Shown piece after piece: positions 4,625 to 6,936 of a stretch of 6,936 nt of DNA. The notes beneath the pieces are model-generated. The model was not told where the DNA came from. It did no database searches and saw only the letters and a program-made list of their open reading frames with translations. The stretch comes from Candidatus Intestinimonas stercorigallinarum. Lineage in GTDB: Bacteria; Bacillota; Clostridia; Oscillospirales; Oscillospiraceae. The position numbers and the translations under genes were made by a program. Location of the stretch: the NCBI GenBank assembly GCA_019115345.1, contig DXDV01000096.1:1-6936 (forward strand), written 5' to 3'. Position 1 is the first letter of the stretch, and every line of letters begins with the position of its first letter.

Positions 4625-6936
4625 TCAGGCGAAGTAGGCGGCGCCGCTTTCAAAGATGGGCTGGAACTTGTCCCCGGGGATGTTCTTGGCCAGATGGGGA
4701 CCCCGGCGCTCCGAGTGGCCCATCTTGCCGAAGACCCGGCCGTCGGGAGAGAAGATGCCCTCGATGGCGCAGACCGAGCCGTTGGGGTTGGCGGCGATGT
4801 CCATGGAGGGCTGCCCCTTCAGGTCCACATACTGGGTGGCCACCTGGCCATTGGCGATGAGCCGGTCCAGCAGGTCCCGGGGGGCCACGAACTTGCCCTC
4901 GCCGTGGGAGATGGGGATGGTGTGGAGGTCGCCCACCCGGCTTTTCAGCATCCAGGGGGAGCGGACACTGGCCACCCGGGTGGTGACATACCGGCTCTGG
5001 TGGCGGCCGATGTCGTTGTAGGTGAGGGTGGCGCAGCGCTCGTCCATGGCGGGGCGGATCTCGCCGTAGGGCACCAGACCCAGCTTGATGAGGGCCTGGA
5101 AGCCGTTGCAGATGCCCAGCATCAGGCCGTCCCGGTTGCGGAGCAGGTCGTGGACGGCGTCGGTGAGCCGGCGGTTCCGGAAGAAGGAGCAGATGAACTT
5201 GGCGGAGCCGTCGGGCTCGTCGCCGCCGGAGAAGCCGCCGGGGAGGATCACCATCTGGGCCCCCTGGATGGCCTTCTCCAAGGCCTGGGCCGACTGGGAG
5301 AGGAGGTCGGCGTTCAGGTTCCGCACCACCACGATCTCCGGCTCGATGCCGGCGTGGAGGCAGGCGGAGGCGGTGTCGTATTCGCAGTTGGTGCCGGGGA
5401 AGACGGGGATCACCGCCTTGGGCCGGGCGGTCTTGTAGCGGCACACCGCAGGGGAGGGCTGGTCGCAGGAGAGGAGGGGCACGTCCCCGGCGGCGGGGGT
5501 GCGGGTGGGGTAGACCCCCTCCAGCACCCCTTCGGAGACGGAGAGCAGTTCGTCGATGGGGGCGATGTCGTTGGGGAGGGAGACGATGGGCTCGCTGGCG
5601 GTGTAGCCCAGCAGCCGGGCGCCGGGCACCGGGCAGTCGCACTCGGCCACGATGGCGCCGGGGGTGGTGACCCAGAAGGGGTCCCGGTCCAGCCGGGCGT
5701 CGGAGGTGAAGCCGACGCGGTTGCCGAAGGACATCTTGACCACCGCCTCGGCGCTGCCTCCGGCGGTGACCGCCCAGGCCGCCTTCACGTGGCCGGCCCG
5801 GCAGAGCTTGTGGAAGTCCACCCACAGGGCCTTCAGGTCGCCGTAGTCCCCGTCGTACTGGGGGTGGAAGAGGTAGACCGGGTGGCCGGCCTCCTTGAAT
5901 TCGGGAGTGATGAGGTTGTCCGCCTTCTCCGGAGCGATGGCGAAGGAGATGAGGGTGGGGGGCACGTCCAGGCCCAGGAAGGAGCCGGACATGGAGTCCT
6001 TGCCGCCGATGGCGGCCACCCCCAGGCCGATCTGGGCGGCGAAGGCCCCCAGCAGGGCGGCGAAGGGCCTGCCCCAGCGGACGGGGTCGTCCCGCAGCTT
6101 CTCAAAGTACTCCTGGAAGGAGAGGTAGACCTTGGCGGGGTCGCAGCCGGCGGCCACCAGCTTGGCCACCGAGTCCACCACCGACACCCCGGCGCCGTGG
6201 AAGGGGTCCTTCTCCATCCACCGGGGGCGGAAGCCCCAGGCCATGACGGAGCAGGTGTCGGTCTCGTGGCCCGGGTCCACGGGCAGCAGGGCGGCCATGG
6301 CCTGGGCGGGGGTGGTCTGGGTCTTGCCGCCGAAGGGCATGAGCACCGAGGCGGCGCCGATGGTGCCGTCGAAGCGCTCCCCCAGGCCCCGCTGGAGGCC
6401 CAGGTTCAGGTCGGAGCACAGCTCCCGCAGGCCGGCCCCGGCAAAGGGGAGGCCCATCTCCGCCGGAGGCACCACCACCTTGGTGTGCTTGTCGGCGCCG
6501 TTGGAGGAGAGGAATTCCCGGGACAGGTCGGCGATGACGGCGCCGTTCCAGCGCATGACCATCCGGGACTCCTCGGTGACGGTGGCCACCACATAGGCCT
6601 CCAGGTTCTCGGCGCTGGCGGCGGCGATGAAGGCCTCCACGTCGCCCTCGGCCACCACCACGGCCATGCGCTCCTGGCTCTCGGAGATGGCAAGCTCGGT
6701 GCCGTCCAGGCCGTCGTACTTCTTCCGCACGGCGTCCAGATCGATGTCCAGGCCGTCGGCCAGCTCGCCCACGGCCACGCTGACGCCGCCGGCGCCGAAG
6801 TCGTTGCACCGCTTGATGAGCCGGGTGACGGCGGGGTCACGGAAGAGGCGCTGGAGCTTGCGCTCCTCGGGGGCGTTGCCCTTCTGGACCTCAGAGGCCA
6901 TGGTATCCAGGCTCTTGAGGTCGTGGCTCTTGGAGG
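4625..6936 (-). CDS. purL: Phosphoribosylformylglycinamidine synthase, C-terminal part (partial at window edge)
   Basis: This enzyme makes FGAM from FGAR, ATP and glutamine, the fourth step of de novo purine synthesis, in the cytosol. The open frame continues past the ATG at 6901 to the right edge (reading SKSHDLKSLDT before it), so that Met is internal and the gene is cut by the window; about 770 residues are visible. Residue numbers here count from the 6901 Met. The second synthetase half has RLIKRCNDFGAGGVSVAVGE (27-46), LDGTELAISESQERMAVVV (65-83) and AIGGKDSMSG (297-306). A class I glutamine amidotransferase domain starts near 495 with AVIPVFPGTNCEYDTA, then LPGGFSGGDEPDGS (553-566). The nucleophile is C598 in GICNGFQ; the rest of the triad is H729 and E731 in GKMGHSER. 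This is the large single-chain form, probably of the clostridial type (TIGR01857, about 1,250 residues). All expected catalytic residues are present. Confidence 0.95.
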   Translation of the reverse strand, partial: SKSHDLKSLDTMASEVQKGNAPEERKLQRLFRDPAVTRLIKRCNDFGAGGVSVAVGELADGLDIDLDAVRKKYDGLDGTELAISESQERMAVVVAEGDVEAFIAAASAENLEAYVVATVTEESRMVMRWNGAVIADLSREFLSSNGADKHTKVVVPPAEMGLPFAGAGLRELCSDLNLGLQRGLGERFDGTIGAASVLMPFGGKTQTTPAQAMAALLPVDPGHETDTCSVMAWGFRPRWMEKDPFHGAGVSVVDSVAKLVAAGCDPAKVYLSFQEYFEKLRDDPVRWGRPFAALLGAFAAQIGLGVAAIGGKDSMSGSFLGLDVPPTLISFAIAPEKADNLITPEFKEAGHPVYLFHPQYDGDYGDLKALWVDFHKLCRAGHVKAAWAVTAGGSAEAVVKMSFGNRVGFTSDARLDRDPFWVTTPGAIVAECDCPVPGARLLGYTASEPIVSLPNDIAPIDELLSVSEGVLEGVYPTRTPAAGDVPLLSCDQPSPAVCRYKTARPKAVIPVFPGTNCEYDTASACLHAGIEPEIVVVRNLNADLLSQSAQALEKAIQGAQMVILPGGFSGGDEPDGSAKFICSFFRNRRLTDAVHDLLRNRDGLMLGICNGFQALIKLGLVPYGEIRPAMDERCATLTYNDIGRHQSRYVTTRVASVRSPWMLKSRVGDLHTIPISHGEGKFVAPRDLLDRLIANGQVATQYVDLKGQPSMDIAANPNGSVCAIEGIFSPDGRVFGKMGHSERRGPHLAKNIPGDKFQPIFESGAAYFA

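Noticed and set aside
4625..6901. PurL starting at the ATG at 6901 as a short standalone subunit
   Set aside because: The frame stays open upstream to the window edge, and the sequence there (SKSHDLKSLDT) continues the family's conserved region, so the Met is internal.

Overview
The window is GC-rich DNA with strong -35/-10 promoters, GGAGG-type ribosome binding sites and a clostridial-type single-chain PurL. A VanS-like kinase and a DUF2148 protein are also present. Together these suggest a high-GC gut clostridium of the Oscillospiraceae type (Flavonifractor / Lawsonibacter / Pseudoflavonifractor-like). This is inferred from protein character and sequence style; no search was run.

Layout. 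Positions 1-226 (minus) hold the start of a radical SAM protein of the DNA modification/repair family, with a consensus promoter and a LexA-like box between promoter and gene. A divergent intergenic region (227-507) follows. Its right half is unusually AT-rich and made of four back-to-back hairpins. It leads into a two-gene plus-strand operon: a VanS-like sensor histidine kinase (508-1644) and a GNAT acetyltransferase (1641-2354) that overlaps it by 4 bases. No response regulator is next to the kinase.

Positions 2355-2850 contain no gene I can support. They hold post-operon hairpins and two near-identical 118-bp hairpin-rich repeats 241 bp apart, the first continuing into a nested inverted repeat. 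Next comes a small MarR regulator (2909-3316) with a TTGACA-17-TATAGT promoter, then a DUF2148 iron-sulfur protein (3430-3999). The same perfect 12-bp palindrome, within an identical 20-bp block, lies just upstream of both genes. This suggests the MarR protein controls itself and the iron-sulfur protein.

A long bidirectional terminator hairpin (4037-4077) separates these genes from a minus-strand pair read towards it: purL (partial, running off the right edge) and, 11 nt downstream, an unrecognised 156-residue protein.

The points most worth a second look are the hairpin-tiled leader before an orphan VanS-like kinase, the duplicated MarR operator joined to a cysteine-rich protein of unknown function, the possible SOS control of the radical SAM gene, and the structured repeat pair.
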